From the NCBI GenBank assembly GCA_903813345.2, contig CAIIXF020000004.1, positions 15,919,513 to 15,983,512 of the forward strand: a stretch of DNA of 64,000 nt, written 5' to 3'. The DNA is from Owenia fusiformis (lineage: Eukaryota; Annelida; Polychaeta; Sabellida; Oweniidae). Positions 35,636-49,087 of this stretch are shown one piece after another. The translations under genes were made by a program, and so were the position numbers. The notes under the pieces are model-generated. The model made no database searches. It saw nothing but the letters and a program-made list of their open reading frames with translations, and was not told the DNA's origin. Within the stretch, counting starts at the first letter, position 1; every line of letters starts with the position of its first letter.

Positions 35636-38600
35636 TCAAGGATTTGATTTTTGTGCTATCCGTTCTGCCTTCTTCTGCGCCTTCTTTTGTGCTCTCTCCT
35701 GTGCCTTCTTTTGCGCCTTTTTGAATTTTTTAAGTTTTCTTGCTTCTTTTCGCAGCCACCTCTGCCTTATCTTAGTACTGTCTTCTAGTGTGGGTACTGC
35801 AAGATAAATCATGTCAAAATGAACAATTTGAATTGGATCAAGGCATAAGTAGCTTAGTCTTGTTTACATAAGACGTTGACGAACTGTTTTCAATTGACGA
35901 TTCATATGATCTATACATGCTATAGGCGTTGTTAACTGTGCTTTCAAATATTGCCTATTGTCCCCATTGTATTTTGGTTTAACTTGTTATGGTTTTCAAA
36001 CAATGATTTTACTGTTTTTGGATATGATAACTTAAAATATGGTTGTCCGTACATGTACTTTAGCAAAGTGGGTGTTCCTATAGTAGTTGTTTTCAAATGA
36101 AACTCTGTTGGTCAGAATTCATTTACAAGATAGTGGCATTGGAATCATATATTAAGTTCTTATAATTAAAACTGCAATGTCACCCTATGAGAAGCGCTTC
36201 TTGCAACTTGGGACACAGAAAGGCATTTGTGTTTTGCTTTGTACGGAATAAGCTTGAAGAAAAACAATGCAGTATGAGACTCACAATATTTGATTTTTAA
36301 ACATCTGGTTAGTCAAAAATTCAAATTAACGTTTTTTCGTGTATAGTCGGATAGTCGGAGCCGCGTACATAGCTTATTCTTAACCGAACAGCAGAAATTT
36401 TGCACTATATGGATTTGATCATTCTGCGAACCAACCTTTATTTTTTAAATCGAACTCGTTATATGAGATGCATTTTCTGGCCATTGCTATATTAGAGCCC
36501 GAAAACTTATATATCCACCATATAAGTATACTTGTTTTTGTTATGAAAAAATATTTTTCACCTTTTTGATTAGGTCTAATTTATTCAGTCTACGTTTATA
36601 ATACATAACAATTTCATTAACAGAACAATACTCTGTACATATACATAAATAATCACAATACATATAGATGTTAATACAAGTCCCTACATATCCTTTAATC
36701 TACATTCATCCATTTATCCATATACATATTAAATAAATTATGTACCGATTAATTGCACTTTTATGAGATAATATCTTGAGGTTTTAAAGTCAATTTTTTG
36801 GCAATAATGCTTTTTTCAGTCTTTCTTTCATCATCTTTCTTATTACTTTTCGTATGGCCTTTTGCTTGTTATCCTTGTCCTTTTTTAAATTTCCGTCTAG
36901 TTGCGCAGGTACTGGAAAGAAAATTGTTAAATTACAAGCATTGTGTAGTTTAAAACGAATTCTCGCAATTATCCAGTATGGTTTAATTGCTATAATTCTA
37001 AGAAAATCCAATATAAAAACAGCAATAGCGAAAATCATACAGACAATAGTCATTTTCAAAGTCAATACGACATGCTTTACCACCCTTGGGCTATTTCAGT
37101 AATATTAAAAGAACCATTTGAAACAAATGACGATATGAATGAAATCTAATATATACAGAGAACATAAAAGAAATTTGATGAGACTGTATGATTTTTGGAC
37201 TAATTCTTTCTCACATCTGCTGCATGGCATTTTCGTTCACATAATATTCTTAAGTAATGACGCAGGACATTTGCATATAACAATATCATTGTATGTCTGT
37301 ATATGTGAGGAAAATGTATAGAGCTATATAGCATTTAAGGTCGATAAAACCAACAGTAATGGACGTTTGACCAGTAATTAATTCAATAAGCCATGGTGGG
37401 AGAGCACAATTAATTGGGTCATTAGACAATTGATCGGATGGAAACGTTGACATACTTCCTCATGTGAAAATATAATTATATTGGCACCGTATATTCTATA
37501 TAACTGTTGATGACCATTTCTAGATGTTCAGTCTATCGAATCTAGTTTTTTTCTAGGATTCACTTGATTTTCTGATCTCTATAAATCAAATCAAAAAAAG
37601 TAAACAGACGACGAGGTTAGAGAGAACCTGAAATGCCCTCCTATGAATCCAAAACCTAGAATTGGATGAATGAATCCATTACGAATAAAGAATTACCAAT
37701 GGTCCAATGCGTGTCAGTGAGAAATCTACAGAAATTGACAGAATTATGAACGATAAACACACAGGACTCGCAAAGATAGGAAAAAGAGTGACTGGCGTCA
37801 TTAACAGAAACTTATAAAGTAATAGAATTCCTAAGTTCATTGTTCTCTTACTATGATGTCATTATATTAATTTTGAGGAATTTCTTAACTTTATGAAGTT
37901 TCTGCTTAATGACCTCCCATGTTAATTACGTTCACTGGAATAAAAAAAACTGATCAAGTTTAAAGACAACATTTGAGTTCTCTTAGGAAGTTTATGTTAG
38001 GAGAAGAGTAATTTAAATATCATTAGTTACTGAAAGTTGATGATTCGTTTATAATAAATTTTTGTCATTGTCAGCTGATTATACAATCGTCGCAGCATAA
38101 ACACTGCGACCACATTTACCAATTCATGCTCGATCATTTCAAAACAACACAACAAAATAGAGCAAAACAATATAAATGGCATTCAGGAAATGAAATCATA
38201 GATCAGTTTGTCCGTGGGGTGGAATTGTTTAATTTTAGGAAGACCCCGGAGCGTGACATTTTACTGAGAAATATCAATGACTTCGCACAATTTATTTTCT
38301 CTTGTAATATGAATTGAAAACGGCGCAGACATCCTATAGTTAGAAAGATCGGTTTTTCTATAACAACTGATTACAACATTAACACGGAGATTTTTTGAAA
38401 TGACGACTGCAAAAAGCATGCTCCGGGGCCTTCCCATGATTAGACGATCCCACCCGACCATGTGATTTATAAAGATAACAATTCCATTTCCTAAATTAGA
38501 TTTACTAAAATATATATTAAGGCTAGACATCACTCTCACCTTGCTTTTGGCATGCTCTTTTCCAAACGATCTATTCTCCATCCACCTTTCCTTCATTTCT

Positions 38601-41600
38601 AATTAAAACTACTTTGGCAAGTTATCTAATGCCCATGCTTCTACATTGGTGTCATCTCCTGGTTACATATGAATTAGACAACATATATTGACAAATCTGA
38701 TACACATGCGTACATACTTAGTACACCTGATTTATTTAATACCATTTCAGTTCCTAGACACATTTCACAGTCATTTTACCATTAGGGTCACATTTCCTGG
38801 TTACTTATTGTTTAGACAACATATATGGACAAGTGTTCTGATGCGCATGCGTCTGTCTGCATACTATTATGCTGCATCCATTATACAACATATACTGAGA
38901 TATACTGTAGGTGTACATCGTGAGTCTATACTAGTCCCCAGTCTTAACGTGCTTCCATATATAGCTTATACATATTGTTATAACGACGTGGATCTAGACC
39001 CTGGCTCCTGTGCAGTTTAACTGCATCGTATTTCATGGTTTGATACCATTTTTCTTGGGCATGGTAATATACAAGTCGTATGTAATTCAGTATACAGTGA
39101 GTAAAACTATTCTACACCTAGTCTCGTCCTATTCTATTGTACATGCTTCCACACCAACGTTCTACAATATTACGATCCCCTTAAAACATGCAATATGCAT
39201 ACTCTACACATATACCATTAAGTGCCTCATCACCAGGGATTTTTCTTAATGAACTTTGACGAACACGTTCGAGGAACGATGAAGCCTGTTTCTTCTTGCG
39301 CAGAATCTCGTCATCCAGTGCCTGTTTGAAGAATCCTCGGGAATAAACTGAATTGACTATATCAAAGTACAGGAAAAAAGATGTGAGATGATATGGTCTT
39401 GAAAGTATTCTTTGAACACAGAAAAACAAATCTTCATGTTATACGACAAAGATTTAATGTAAATAAAAAAGATGAACAATGAATCCAGTCTGAATGAAGA
39501 GTTCACGATGCAATGTTGTGTCTAAAAATAAATATACAGGGTGTCAAATAAATAAATACTTTCTCCCCTATTAGTTTTAAAATAAACACAGTGTTACATA
39601 ATTACATGATTTTTCTGTCTGCATGATATCAATATTGTTGTTTAGCACTTTAAAACTAGGCTTCATGGAGCAACTCCACAAGAAGTTTCAAATGACTAGA
39701 TGCACTTTTTGCACTTTTTACACAAAAGTTCATACTTTTGAAATTAAGGGAAGAACATATTTATTTGACACCCTGTACATTGAATGACCCCAGCAAGTAT
39801 GAATGAAAAGATTTAGCATCGGGCTTGATGAGTAGTTGAGTATAGAAATAACGTGCATGAATGAACAATAGGGAGGTTATGAATTAAGTACGTGAACGTG
39901 AATTTGTAGAATTATTGTTCGCATGAGATAAATGGGGTCTTTCTCAGTGTGATCGAGGATAGAATGCAAGAAAAATATCTGTTAATAGGCTCGTGGAGAA
40001 ATTGAGTGGACCACTTATCGGGTACCATATTACACTTTCATGTACATGTTCTCTTAAAACGTGTAGCTCGACCTCTCTAATGTTGACGCAATGCACCTAT
40101 TAAAATATAACAATATAAAGTATCGTATCTTATCGTATATATGGCGTATGAGACTTATTTTTTAGCTCCTTTATATCTCATTATGGAAGGGGAGTGTATT
40201 GTATTAAACAAGATCACGTTGACATTTAATTTGCAATCACTTTCATCAAATTAACATCAACAAATCATCATTTGCTATCCCGGTTCAGATAGACTAGTGA
40301 TAATCATTTTACAGTTCTTTTTTATGACTTTATCTAGTGCGACCCTGACCTCGATAGAATATATATATCACAATCATGTGTTGAAAATGTTAGAGGGCCT
40401 TGATATAATGGGCCTTAATGGCGTGATAACTATAACTTTTAGTATTTTATCGCCCCTTGATGTATTAAAGTGTATTGCTAGTATGACCAGAGATATTGTT
40501 ATAAAACGACCCCTTAATGACATGAATAATTGCTTTTGCACAAATAAAAACAGAATTGGATAGTATTAAAAACGCCTACATACTCACGATATACTTTGAA
40601 ATGCAATCTAATTTCAAAAATTCAAATCTCTAAAGCAATATTTATATTTATCCTCGATGTATTTGAAATGTACATGTATAGTATCATATCTCTTTATAAC
40701 AATTTCAAAGCTACAAAATCCTCTATGATTTTTGCATCAATCAAAAGTACATTAGTTTAAGCACACAATTCTTTTCTTCCAGACAGCACAAAAAAAGTAG
40801 GTACGAAAAATGAACACAAATAGGCTAAAAACCGTCCTCATGCAAAATAGGAGATAGCAACATTAATACTAGCTTCGCCATTATGTAGCTGAAGAAAATT
40901 ACCCATTTGTTTTAAATAAAAGTAAATTTCCAAGACAGACTGCCCATTTTTTGAGGTAACTTAAAATTATTTTATAATCTGTGTCAAAGTAAACGACAGG
41001 ATATTGACAGGCTCTCCAATTTGTAATGTATTAAACTGACACTCATTTGTCTCAAACAATGAAAACTGCCGAGACAAGCTTCCCAATTTTGCAAGGTAAC
41101 TCAAAAAAGTATCCGTTTGAGTCAAATGAGACTTACCTGATTGACAAGTGCGTCCATAGTAGTATGCCTTGCACTCACAAAATCCATCTCGTGCATTACA
41201 AATTTTGGTACCTGGTGGCCAACACTTAGAACATAAGTCTGGAACTAAACATAAGATGTGTTGTTGAAAAATCGTTATATGTTGGAGGAAGGATGCTTAT
41301 TTTTCGCCATCAATAATCTTGTCTTGCATCTCATGATCTATAGCCTTTAGAATCACATTTTGTATGTCATTTTGGTATTTTCTATCATTGTACGTTTTGT
41401 GTTCGGTAATATGCATATCTTTCTTGCCCGTAGTCAGCTTTTACCAGGAGGGGAGCTTTTTCCGGGGGGGGGAGCTTTTTCACAATTTTGGCTAAAAATC
41501 ATGCGAAAAATTCTCAGAATGGTGAGATGGTAAACTGCATGATTTTGAAAGAATTTCTGGCCAGGGAGGGGGAGCTTCCGCTCCCCCAGCTCCCCCTCTG

Positions 41601-44600
41601 GCTACGGGCCTGTCTTTACTTAGCAACACTATATTCGTTTCAATTTCAAAACAATACCAAAAGTCCACGTCTTTGCATATTTTATTCAATACAACAGCAA
41701 GTACAGACCGATTCTCATGTGTTCTGTTATTTGTACAATTCGCCAAGCCATTATCGAACACAATCTTCAAAAGTTCAAACCAACTATGAATCTAAATATA
41801 AAACGCAGATGCATACCTTTATCTTCACATCGGCTTCCTCTTGTGTGGTGCGGACACACACACACTGGTCTACTATTTCTTGCTTCACACCGACCAAAGT
41901 TTTGACATTTTAGCCCTCTACATGGATCCATAAATGCTCCGATTCCTTCAAGATTATTATCTGAAGTAAAGTAGTATTTTAGACATATGTAATGGGACAA
42001 TAGGTGGCGCACCGACTGATTGTGCTAGTGTTGTGCCATCTATCGGACCAACACAGTATTGCTTCGACATATATGGGTAACGACTTTCGGTCCGCAAACT
42101 CAAGATGACCTACACCCTAACCGCTCACTCTAACCCCTACATGTAACCCTAAGCCTTAACCCTATAGAAGAATTGGAACTTCGCTTGGTCATCTTCGATT
42201 GCGCTTCCTAATAGAAGTGTACCTTTCACATTCTTCTTATAAAGTGTGACGAGTATGAATAAAGTGGTTCATAATCAGAAATAAAAATGTGAACAGAAAA
42301 ACCTTCCTCCCCAATACAGAATGCATTTTCCAAATGCTCGCTACTTCCGGTCGCCATTGTTGATCCCACGTACTGCAGTTTACGACTTAATGCTCATCCA
42401 TCTGTGTTATACATGAGTGGGATCGAAATATAAATAGATACATCCAAAAGTATAAGCTACAACCCATGTCCTGTTTGTATGACTAATCCATTAACAAGGA
42501 TGCGGTTGTTGATTATTTAGGCTGTATATACAGCATTATAATGCATTGAATATCTCAAGGATTCCGGAAATGCGTGGTACAACAGTACATACGAAAATTA
42601 AAAACAAGCCTGCGCGATTCATATCATATTTTCTAACAAAGGGAAATTTATTACCCTAAATTTGGTGAAGAGAAAAAATAAAATCTAAATTCGAAAGAAA
42701 CATTCTTATACATTTGTTAACTTTTTGTTAATTGTAAACGTTCATAGTGTCTATTTTGCGGAAATATTTTTTATAATTCATAGATTTCAATAATATTTTC
42801 AATGGAGAATATAACAATCGATTCGTACAATCGATCCAAAAGTAAGTTAAGTAAGGTTAAATTCCAAATTTTAATGTATATTTGACCATTTACAATATTG
42901 TGCGGTGATTTTAGTTATCATTCTAGATGTTAATTAAATGAGTCAATGTATCTATTCTTGGTCGGGTACAGTGGTAGAAAAGCAATGTAATTACATTGAA
43001 AAACACGTTCTAGATTAATTTATGGACTCTAAAACAAGATTTTAACATAGAATTCCCTTTACAGGCAGAATTTTCTCAATCACTTTTTTATGCTGAATCA
43101 ATATTTTCGTCTTACTTAGGACTGTTTGTCTAATGATACTTTTACATGTTACTTTTGTCTTGAAATCATTTCTGAATATACTGAACACGATCCTTTTATA
43201 ATTCTTATCATGAGCAATTCAGTGTGAATTGTTGCTTCAAAAACAATTTTGACGATTATTTTAATTTAGACCGTACCTATGTTGTCTCTTGGGTTTTATT
43301 AAAAAAATTGAAGATTGATTTATTCATTTCAGGAACGACTGTAACCCCCCTATCACACCAAACTAGTTCTTACCAGTTCTTGCCAGTCCTGCGAAAACGT
43401 CGTAAAGCGGGCTCAATCTGGCTGTGGTCGGGAAATATGTCTAAAATAATTAGCTACTTCCTTCATAAACAGTCTTCAATACGTCCATCTCATTCACAGT
43501 TCGTTCAGGTCGCACCACGTCGGTGTGCAACGTCAAATAACGCGTCCCTTAGTCTAGAAGGTCATCATGACCTGATTACAGAACGGTATGGTCACCATCG
43601 AATTTTGAATCGATTCAAAATTCTAAATCACAATCCCCGACCGGGAAAGTCCATGAAGTACGTAAACAGACCATAGAACGTTGTAGTTACGTTCATTCCG
43701 TTCGCACACAGTTTAAAACCAGTTTTGAAGAACGCAGTGGCAACTTGCTTGGTGTGATAGCTATATTTTTATAACAATAACAACTCGTTGATTAATACGT
43801 TCTTAATCAGTTTTAACCCGTTTGCAATTAGTTCTACCTCGTTCTCAATACGTCCACAGACAGTTCAACTCGTTGTAAAAACGTCTCTAGTAGGATTGAA
43901 GTACGACGGTTCCGTTCGTAGTACGTCCAGCTCGTCATTAGTAGGTTGTCACTCGTTCTAATTGTAGAACGTGACGACCAAGAGAACATTTTGAGCATGT
44001 TCTAAGTTCCAGAGGACCTACCCGTTCGAGTACGTTCGATGAAGTTTGTAAATATACAACAAACGGTTCTAAGTACGTCCAGTCCGTTCGTACACAGTTG
44101 AAGCCCGTTTTCGAAAACGTAGTGAGAACTAGTTTGGTGTGATAGTAGGGTAAACGCAATTCCTACATCTCCGTCAAAAATATTTCTATAATATCCATCA
44201 TTTAATACGAATTTTCTCGTCGCCCTACGTAGTCAAAGAGTTAAATTATAAATGACAAGGCCAAGATCATACCATAGTATAAATTATCACGTAATCTATC
44301 TTTTTTTGTAATTGATGAAGACAAGAATAAGAAATATTAGTTCTGATCTTGAATTTATTGTTTGATCTGTCCATCATTGCTATTGACATTTACCATACGA
44401 TCAGGCTACTCAAGCTATTTCATTGGAATAGACTTGCGTACGTGTTGGAGATTATCACAGTCTCCATAGAGTGATTCTATGGAACAGTGAAGATGCGCTA
44501 CACAGACACATACCTGTATAACAATGAAAACTGTTACAAAAGTTTTAATTCCCATGATAAGTTAGAATTTGACATCTCACTTTATCTAAACACTTTCAAT

Positions 44601-46329
44601 ATTTTTGGTTTTGTTTCGCTTTTCGAATTCGGTACAACAAAACTGACTCCGGAATAACGGTACCAGGACTGCCCTGTCGTTTACATATTCATAGCTTTCG
44701 TTCGATACATGATTATGAAATACCATGGTCTGCGTTACTGGGGTCATAAAGAGCATCAAATCTATAAAGCCAAATATACCAGTGGGGCACGCTGTGACCA
44801 CAATAAACGTAACATTGCATGGGTCCTCCATGGGACTTCCTCGAAGTTTACCCCATCTTGATTTGATCGGGCAAATTGGGATTTTATAGGGTAAGGTGGT
44901 CGATGGGGCAAGTGGGATTTTGCCCAATTGGTGTATATTGGGCTTTGCTGATTTATCTGTTCTTCTTAGAGAATTCGTCTAATGATCTAGCATCTGGGTG
45001 CCAGAGGGTAATGTGAACCGTTTCAACTACAATATGGACAGACGTTTGATGGATTAGATCTCAAAAAAATAAATATTTATGTTTATTTGTCCGAGCGCCG
45101 TGGTCCAATATTTAATCGTAACAGTTGAATACATAAATACTCAAAGCGTATCCTGTGTTTTGTAATTGCCTAATCCCCCATATAATTTAATATCAAAGAA
45201 AACTTAATTTTTCTCTGAAGACTTAATCCCTTATTAATAATCGAACATGAAAACTCCTGTTAATTTCCCTAATTAATTTATTCAGTTTAGTATAATTATT
45301 TGCGTATATATTACACATGCCAACACGAGAAAAATTCAAGATGCATCTAATCCAATGTTGCATTATTTACTGTGGAACTGAGCCTATGGCGTGTTAGTTG
45401 AGGTCCATGCGACAAATATGTCAAGATAATCCCGTTTTGAAATTTAAAATGGAATCAACAGGAAATAAAAAAGAAACATCATTAGAATTGAGCATTTAAA
45501 GTCAATTTTTTTAATTGCCAGAACTTTGTCGCATTTGACGTCACACTACAGAATGAGATTCACTTCAAAAATCTGCGAGAAAAAACGTTGTTCCCCAAAA
45601 TTGAATTGAGGGAGGTTAATCCACGGTGTTAATCTAAATCTTTTAATTACAACGTTATCGTGTAATATTAATACTATTACCCACGGAGATTACTGTTTCC
45701 CTCCTCTTAATTGATTTTAAAGACCTAATTATTATTACTAATTGCTATTCTCCTTATACATTAGGCCTAATCGGGCAGATTAATACTACGGAGGGAAGAT
45801 GTAATCTCCATAAGATCATAATACTACACGTTCACGTACACGTGTTCTTAAAAACGTGAAGCTTACCTCCCTATCCCGCTCTATATGTAATGTTACTTCA
45901 TGCACTATTTATACGCAACATATTATTTTACTATATATTAAACTTATTTTATATTTGGTTAAAGGCAATTGAACATAACTTATGAGTTCATATATCATCC
46001 ATTGTCTCTCTGTGTTTTGTAAAGCCTGCTATAAACGTTTATCATTACTTTTTATTATTTCCACAATATGCATAACGTATCGTACCAATTTATCCCAAAA
46101 TATATTTCAAAGAAGTTTGAAGTCTCAACGCCTGATATATATATGTATGATATATATGACGTTTATGTATATAATCCTTCTGATCGTTTTTTGGTTTGTT
46201 TGTTTGTTTGTTTGTTGATTTGTTGACTAAAACAATAAACACTAAATTACCTATTGATTGTCCCTCTACGAGTCCGTATATCCAAAATGAGGTCAGAAAC
46301 AGCCAAAGATATTTTAGAACTGCTTCCAT
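35636..46329 (-). CDS. Small secreted EGF-like protein with Lys/Arg-rich tail (distal last exon)
   Basis: Exons 46251-46329, 41817-41960, 41137-41238, 39216-39356, 35636-35796 give 208 residues; every junction is phase 1. A signal peptide is encoded by exon 1 (MEAVLKYLWLFLTSFWIYGL, then VEGQ). Exon 2 is an EGF-like module (DPCRGLKC … CVCPHHTRGSRC). Exon 3 is a compact cysteine-rich, laminin/EGF-like module (LCSKCWPPG … CECKAYYYGRTC). Exon 4 is charged and helical-looking (QALDDEILRKKKQASSFLE). The last exon is a basic Lys/Ala/Gln-rich helix-like tail (AQKKAQERAQKKAQKKAERI). An alternative last exon lies at 36790-36911. I do not recognise the family. The basic tail might bind polyanions; that is a guess. 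Intron 1 (4.3 kb) holds a transposon relic. Confidence 0.8.
36790..36911 (-). CDS. Alternative proximal last exon of the Lys/Arg-rich EGF gene
   Basis: The acceptor tttccag precedes TACCTGCGC, entered in phase 1 like the distal exon, and both begin V-P (VPAQLDGN here, VPTLEDST in the distal exon). It encodes about 40 residues rich in Lys/Arg (RKVIRKMMKERLKKALL) and ends in TGA, giving a 195-residue protein. The shared phase, position and composition suggest the two are duplicated, mutually exclusive terminal exons, each used with its own poly(A) site (minus-strand AATAAA near 36437 for this one). Confidence 0.7.
38659..38863. repeat. Direct duplication of about 138-bp period
   Basis: CCTGGTTAC … AGACAACATATATTGACAA at about 38659 recurs at about 38797 with modest divergence, including the CACATGCGT/CGCATGCGT segment. 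It is intronic, and the open plus-strand frame across it shows no protein features. Confidence 0.6.
39537..39775. mobile_element. Tc1/mariner-type MITE, 239 bp
   Basis: Inverted ends CAGGGTGTCAAATAAATA and TATTTATTTGACACCCTG, each flanked by TA. There is no coding capacity. It lies in an intron of the Lys/Arg-rich EGF gene. Confidence 0.8.
41440..41615. repeat. 'GTAGCCAG + G-tract' dispersed repeat
   Basis: Inverted halves: GTAGTCAGCTTTTACCAGGA followed by a poly-G tract, and after 130 bp AGCTCCCCCTCTGGCTACGG. A related fragment (GGTCCGTAGCCAGCTATTAC then poly-G) occurs at 25996-26035. It is non-coding and lies in an intron. Confidence 0.5.
42105..42176. repeat. Degenerate CCCTAA-like tract
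   Basis: Scattered ACCCTAA and TAACCCT words (CACCCTAACC, CTAACCCCTAC, GTAACCCTAAG, CTTAACCCTA) resemble decayed telomere-type repeats. It is short and imperfect, and may be chance simple sequence. It lies in intron 1 of the Lys/Arg-rich EGF gene. Confidence 0.35.
43345..44150. mobile_element. Non-autonomous DNA transposon with TAA duplication
   Basis: The ends CCCCCCTATCACACCAAACT and the inverted …AGTTTGGTGTGATAGTAGGG are flanked by TAA on both sides, a 3-bp duplication typical of PIF/Harbinger elements. The interior is full of short diverged CGTTC/ACGT-rich repeats with no transposase. A third, internal terminus (TTGGTGTGATAG at about 43753) suggests a nested or dimeric structure. The 150-codon plus-strand ORF crossing its left edge is not a gene. 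Confidence 0.75.
46194..46222. repeat. (TTTG)n microsatellite
   Basis: Short TTTG run immediately 3' of signal-peptide exon 46251-46329 on the minus strand, inside intron 1 near the donor. Confidence 0.7.
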
Positions 46330-47780
46330 ATTTATCCGTGTCTCTTTTCCTTCGGTCTCCCACTACCCTTGTAGCTCCTTTCTATGAAAAATGTCTAGTA
46401 ATCCAATTTTTAGTAATCCAAATGTTTTGTTTCCAAATATCATCACGTCAGTTTTATTGCTAAATATGGTCTGTTCATTAAAATAATAGAAAAACGGGAG
46501 TCGAGTTGTATTTCAAGCGAGTGTTTCGATAAAGAAACCCTGAATAGAATACGGTAGGAGTATTATGTATTGATTCCCCGAAGAAAAAGTTCACAGTGGT
46601 TTTATGTTAAATCGGAAAATAGAGTAAATATTAACAAGATTAACGAGGAATTAATTAATTAGACATGTAGTAAACACCCTGAATTATAGAGAAATCTCAG
46701 AAAATCGGGTAGTTTGTTCAAATTTAGAGAGAAATTGAGTGAACGGAGCATGACCAGGAGACACATTGAATTACGGGTTATATGATAGTTTAATAATTAT
46801 GGTTTTGATGTGTATTTTGTACTTTATATTAATAATAAATCCCGTTTTTAAAAATACTAATCCTAATCTGGGTACAATGTAATACATCTCATTTTTCAAT
46901 TATTCAAAATGTTTTAGAGAGTAACATTAATTCCATACAATTTGCATTGGATTATCTATACTCAGTCGCTTCTTTTCTCGCTGATTCCATTTCCTTTTTT
47001 CGTATGTTAACATAGACCACGTGATTTTTTTACAGGGTGATAATATATTTATTGATGTTTACTGATATATGTCAGTTATGTTTTTTCTATTTAATCAGGT
47101 TATTAACCTAAATCAATTTGATATTTAACAATTAAAGCACAGTAAAACCTTTCTAAGTTAACATCTTTCTTTTAGATCATTTGGACTATTTTCTAGCATA
47201 TGCTCCACTATCTTCCGTATACATAGGTTACTGTCCTCTCTGTAGTGAACACCTTCTATAGTGAACACCTATTTTATTATGACCCCGTGGCTTTGTTGGT
47301 TCAAGTGTCCACTATACAGTATACAGGTTTTATTGTTAGTACCTCAGTGTAAATACTCGCATCTGATTGGTCAATTAGCGGTCAACATTTTTGCCTGTAC
47401 CTCACTTGTGCATCATGGGATATCATATTATTGACCGCGTATGTTACTGTACTACACTTGTGAATTATGGGAAATATGACGTCACAATGTTTACAGAAAA
47501 AACATGGTAGTCGGACATTTGTACACGTTGATGAAAGTGATATTTTGACTTTTCTACACGACGAGTATAGCAACAATACAAATAGAAACGCAAAATTAAC
47601 ATTAATTTACTAGCGAGTACGCAGTTATGTGCCGAAAACAGAGAGTTTAGCTTCCACTGTCTTCAGATTTTCTTAAAAATTATTGCTGGCGTGCAGGTTC
47701 GGAGAAAAGATTGTGAAATGAAGCCATGATTGATGACTGTCGTATATATGAGTATTATTAGTTTCTTCTGACTAACAAAA

Positions 47781-47945
47781 CAATTGTAGACCTCTCCATT
47801 CGGTCAACCGTCGAAATCATATACCTCGACTGTAAACCTTGAAACACTGTTGACCTCGACCTTCGGTCTCTGTCAACAGTAGTTTCTCGGTTTACAGTCT
47901 CGGTATACAATTTTGCCGGTTGACCTCTGGAGAGGTCAACAATTG
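47781..47945. repeat. 165-bp near-perfect palindrome (cruciform-capable)
   Basis: The outer arms begin CAATTGTAGACCTCTCC and end GGAGAGGTCAACAATTG, and include CTGTAAACC/GGTTTACAG. The centre is itself an inverted repeat (ACTGTTGACC … TGTCAACAGT). The whole segment could fold into one long hairpin. It is probably a foldback element; no coding sequence. Confidence 0.8.
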
Positions 47946-49087
47946 TATACTGTATTTTATATTAGTAGGCGAAGAATATTTTATTTCGCTTTTACACATG
48001 GTTTGCGCATACAAACGCAACGCAGACTAAACGTGCTAAATGTTATCCTAATGTCTAGTGTGCTTCTTGATTTCTTCAGCTATATTACGAAATCCCTTGA
48101 TCAGGTGATGGATTAATAATCTATAAACTAAAATTATTTGTTATTATGAGTTACCGGTGCTTGTGGTATTGAGTCAATTGATTTTAATGTGTTATTTTGT
48201 ATCCAATATACATTTCCACAAAACTGGTTTTATTCATTATTTTTATACTTTATCCGTTTGTTGGATTAGTTTGACAGTATTCTTGAAGTGTATCCTCCGC
48301 AGTCGCTTTCTCTCCGACGCCGTCTTATATTTTGTGAAACGTGGGTTAGAATATATGTTCTTTATAAGCCTTTATCAAGTCTCATGACACCCCCCCTTAA
48401 AACTCAACCTTCTGATGGTAGGCGTGTAGAGAAAGAGAGTCACAGGAGGTTGAACCAAGACTAGGTCTTCATATTGTACTTTTGTGTTATTGTTTCTGCA
48501 ATTTTGATTGAATAATTGGATATTAAAGAACATATTTAATGTTAGGTTTAATGTTAAGATATATTGCAAGTGTATTTTCAATTGTAAACATTTTCCAGAA
48601 ATTGATCATTTTAATACCATTTTTATAGTGTATGACACCAATCAGTTTATGAACAAAACTTTAAGGGAGTTTTATTTTCGTTTATGAGACTTTTATGTGG
48701 CCTTGACTTGTCTTTTATGTGTAACTTGTGTTTGATATTTCCTGCAATTCATCATATTCATCTTTTTCATTGTTCAGGCTAATAGGATTCGTTGAATTTT
48801 ATAACAATTTACCAATTTTGCAATAAGAGGGCAAAATCAGAGATATTTTTGTACGAGGGTCATTCAACAAATTCTGATGCTCCTGCTTGAAAATGATATG
48901 AACAATATGTTCTAAAATTGACCAAATGTTTTATTTTATGTGTCGCTAAAATACTGCTTTACTTTAAAAAAAGATGTTAATTAAAGTCGGTATGAATGAA
49001 TTCAATGCTCTGATATAATCATAATGATGCTTGTTAATCATAAGGATGATACACGGAGTAAGAAATAGCAAAAATAGCCGAAAGAGA

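Noticed and set aside
38538-38596. Possible extra exon of the basic EGF gene (KERWMENRSFGKEHAKSK) with donor gtgaga
   Set aside because: It enters in phase 1 but leaves in phase 0, so joining to either last exon gives a quick stop; the acceptor is weak.
38688-39020. 110-codon plus-strand ORF
   Set aside because: It lies within a duplicated intronic segment, with hydrophobic low-complexity translation and no start or splice context.
39216-39356. Vitamin K-dependent Gla-domain start (QASSFLERVRQ resembles propeptide/Gla junctions)
   Set aside because: No downstream Glu cluster or Gla cysteine pair follows; the resemblance is short.
41488-41913. 141-codon plus-strand ORF
   Set aside because: It runs through a G/C-rich dispersed repeat and lies antisense to the EGF exon at 41817-41960; no protein features.
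43224-43676. 150-codon plus-strand ORF
   Set aside because: It crosses the left end of the TAA-flanked transposon and has no domain; half of it is transposon sequence.
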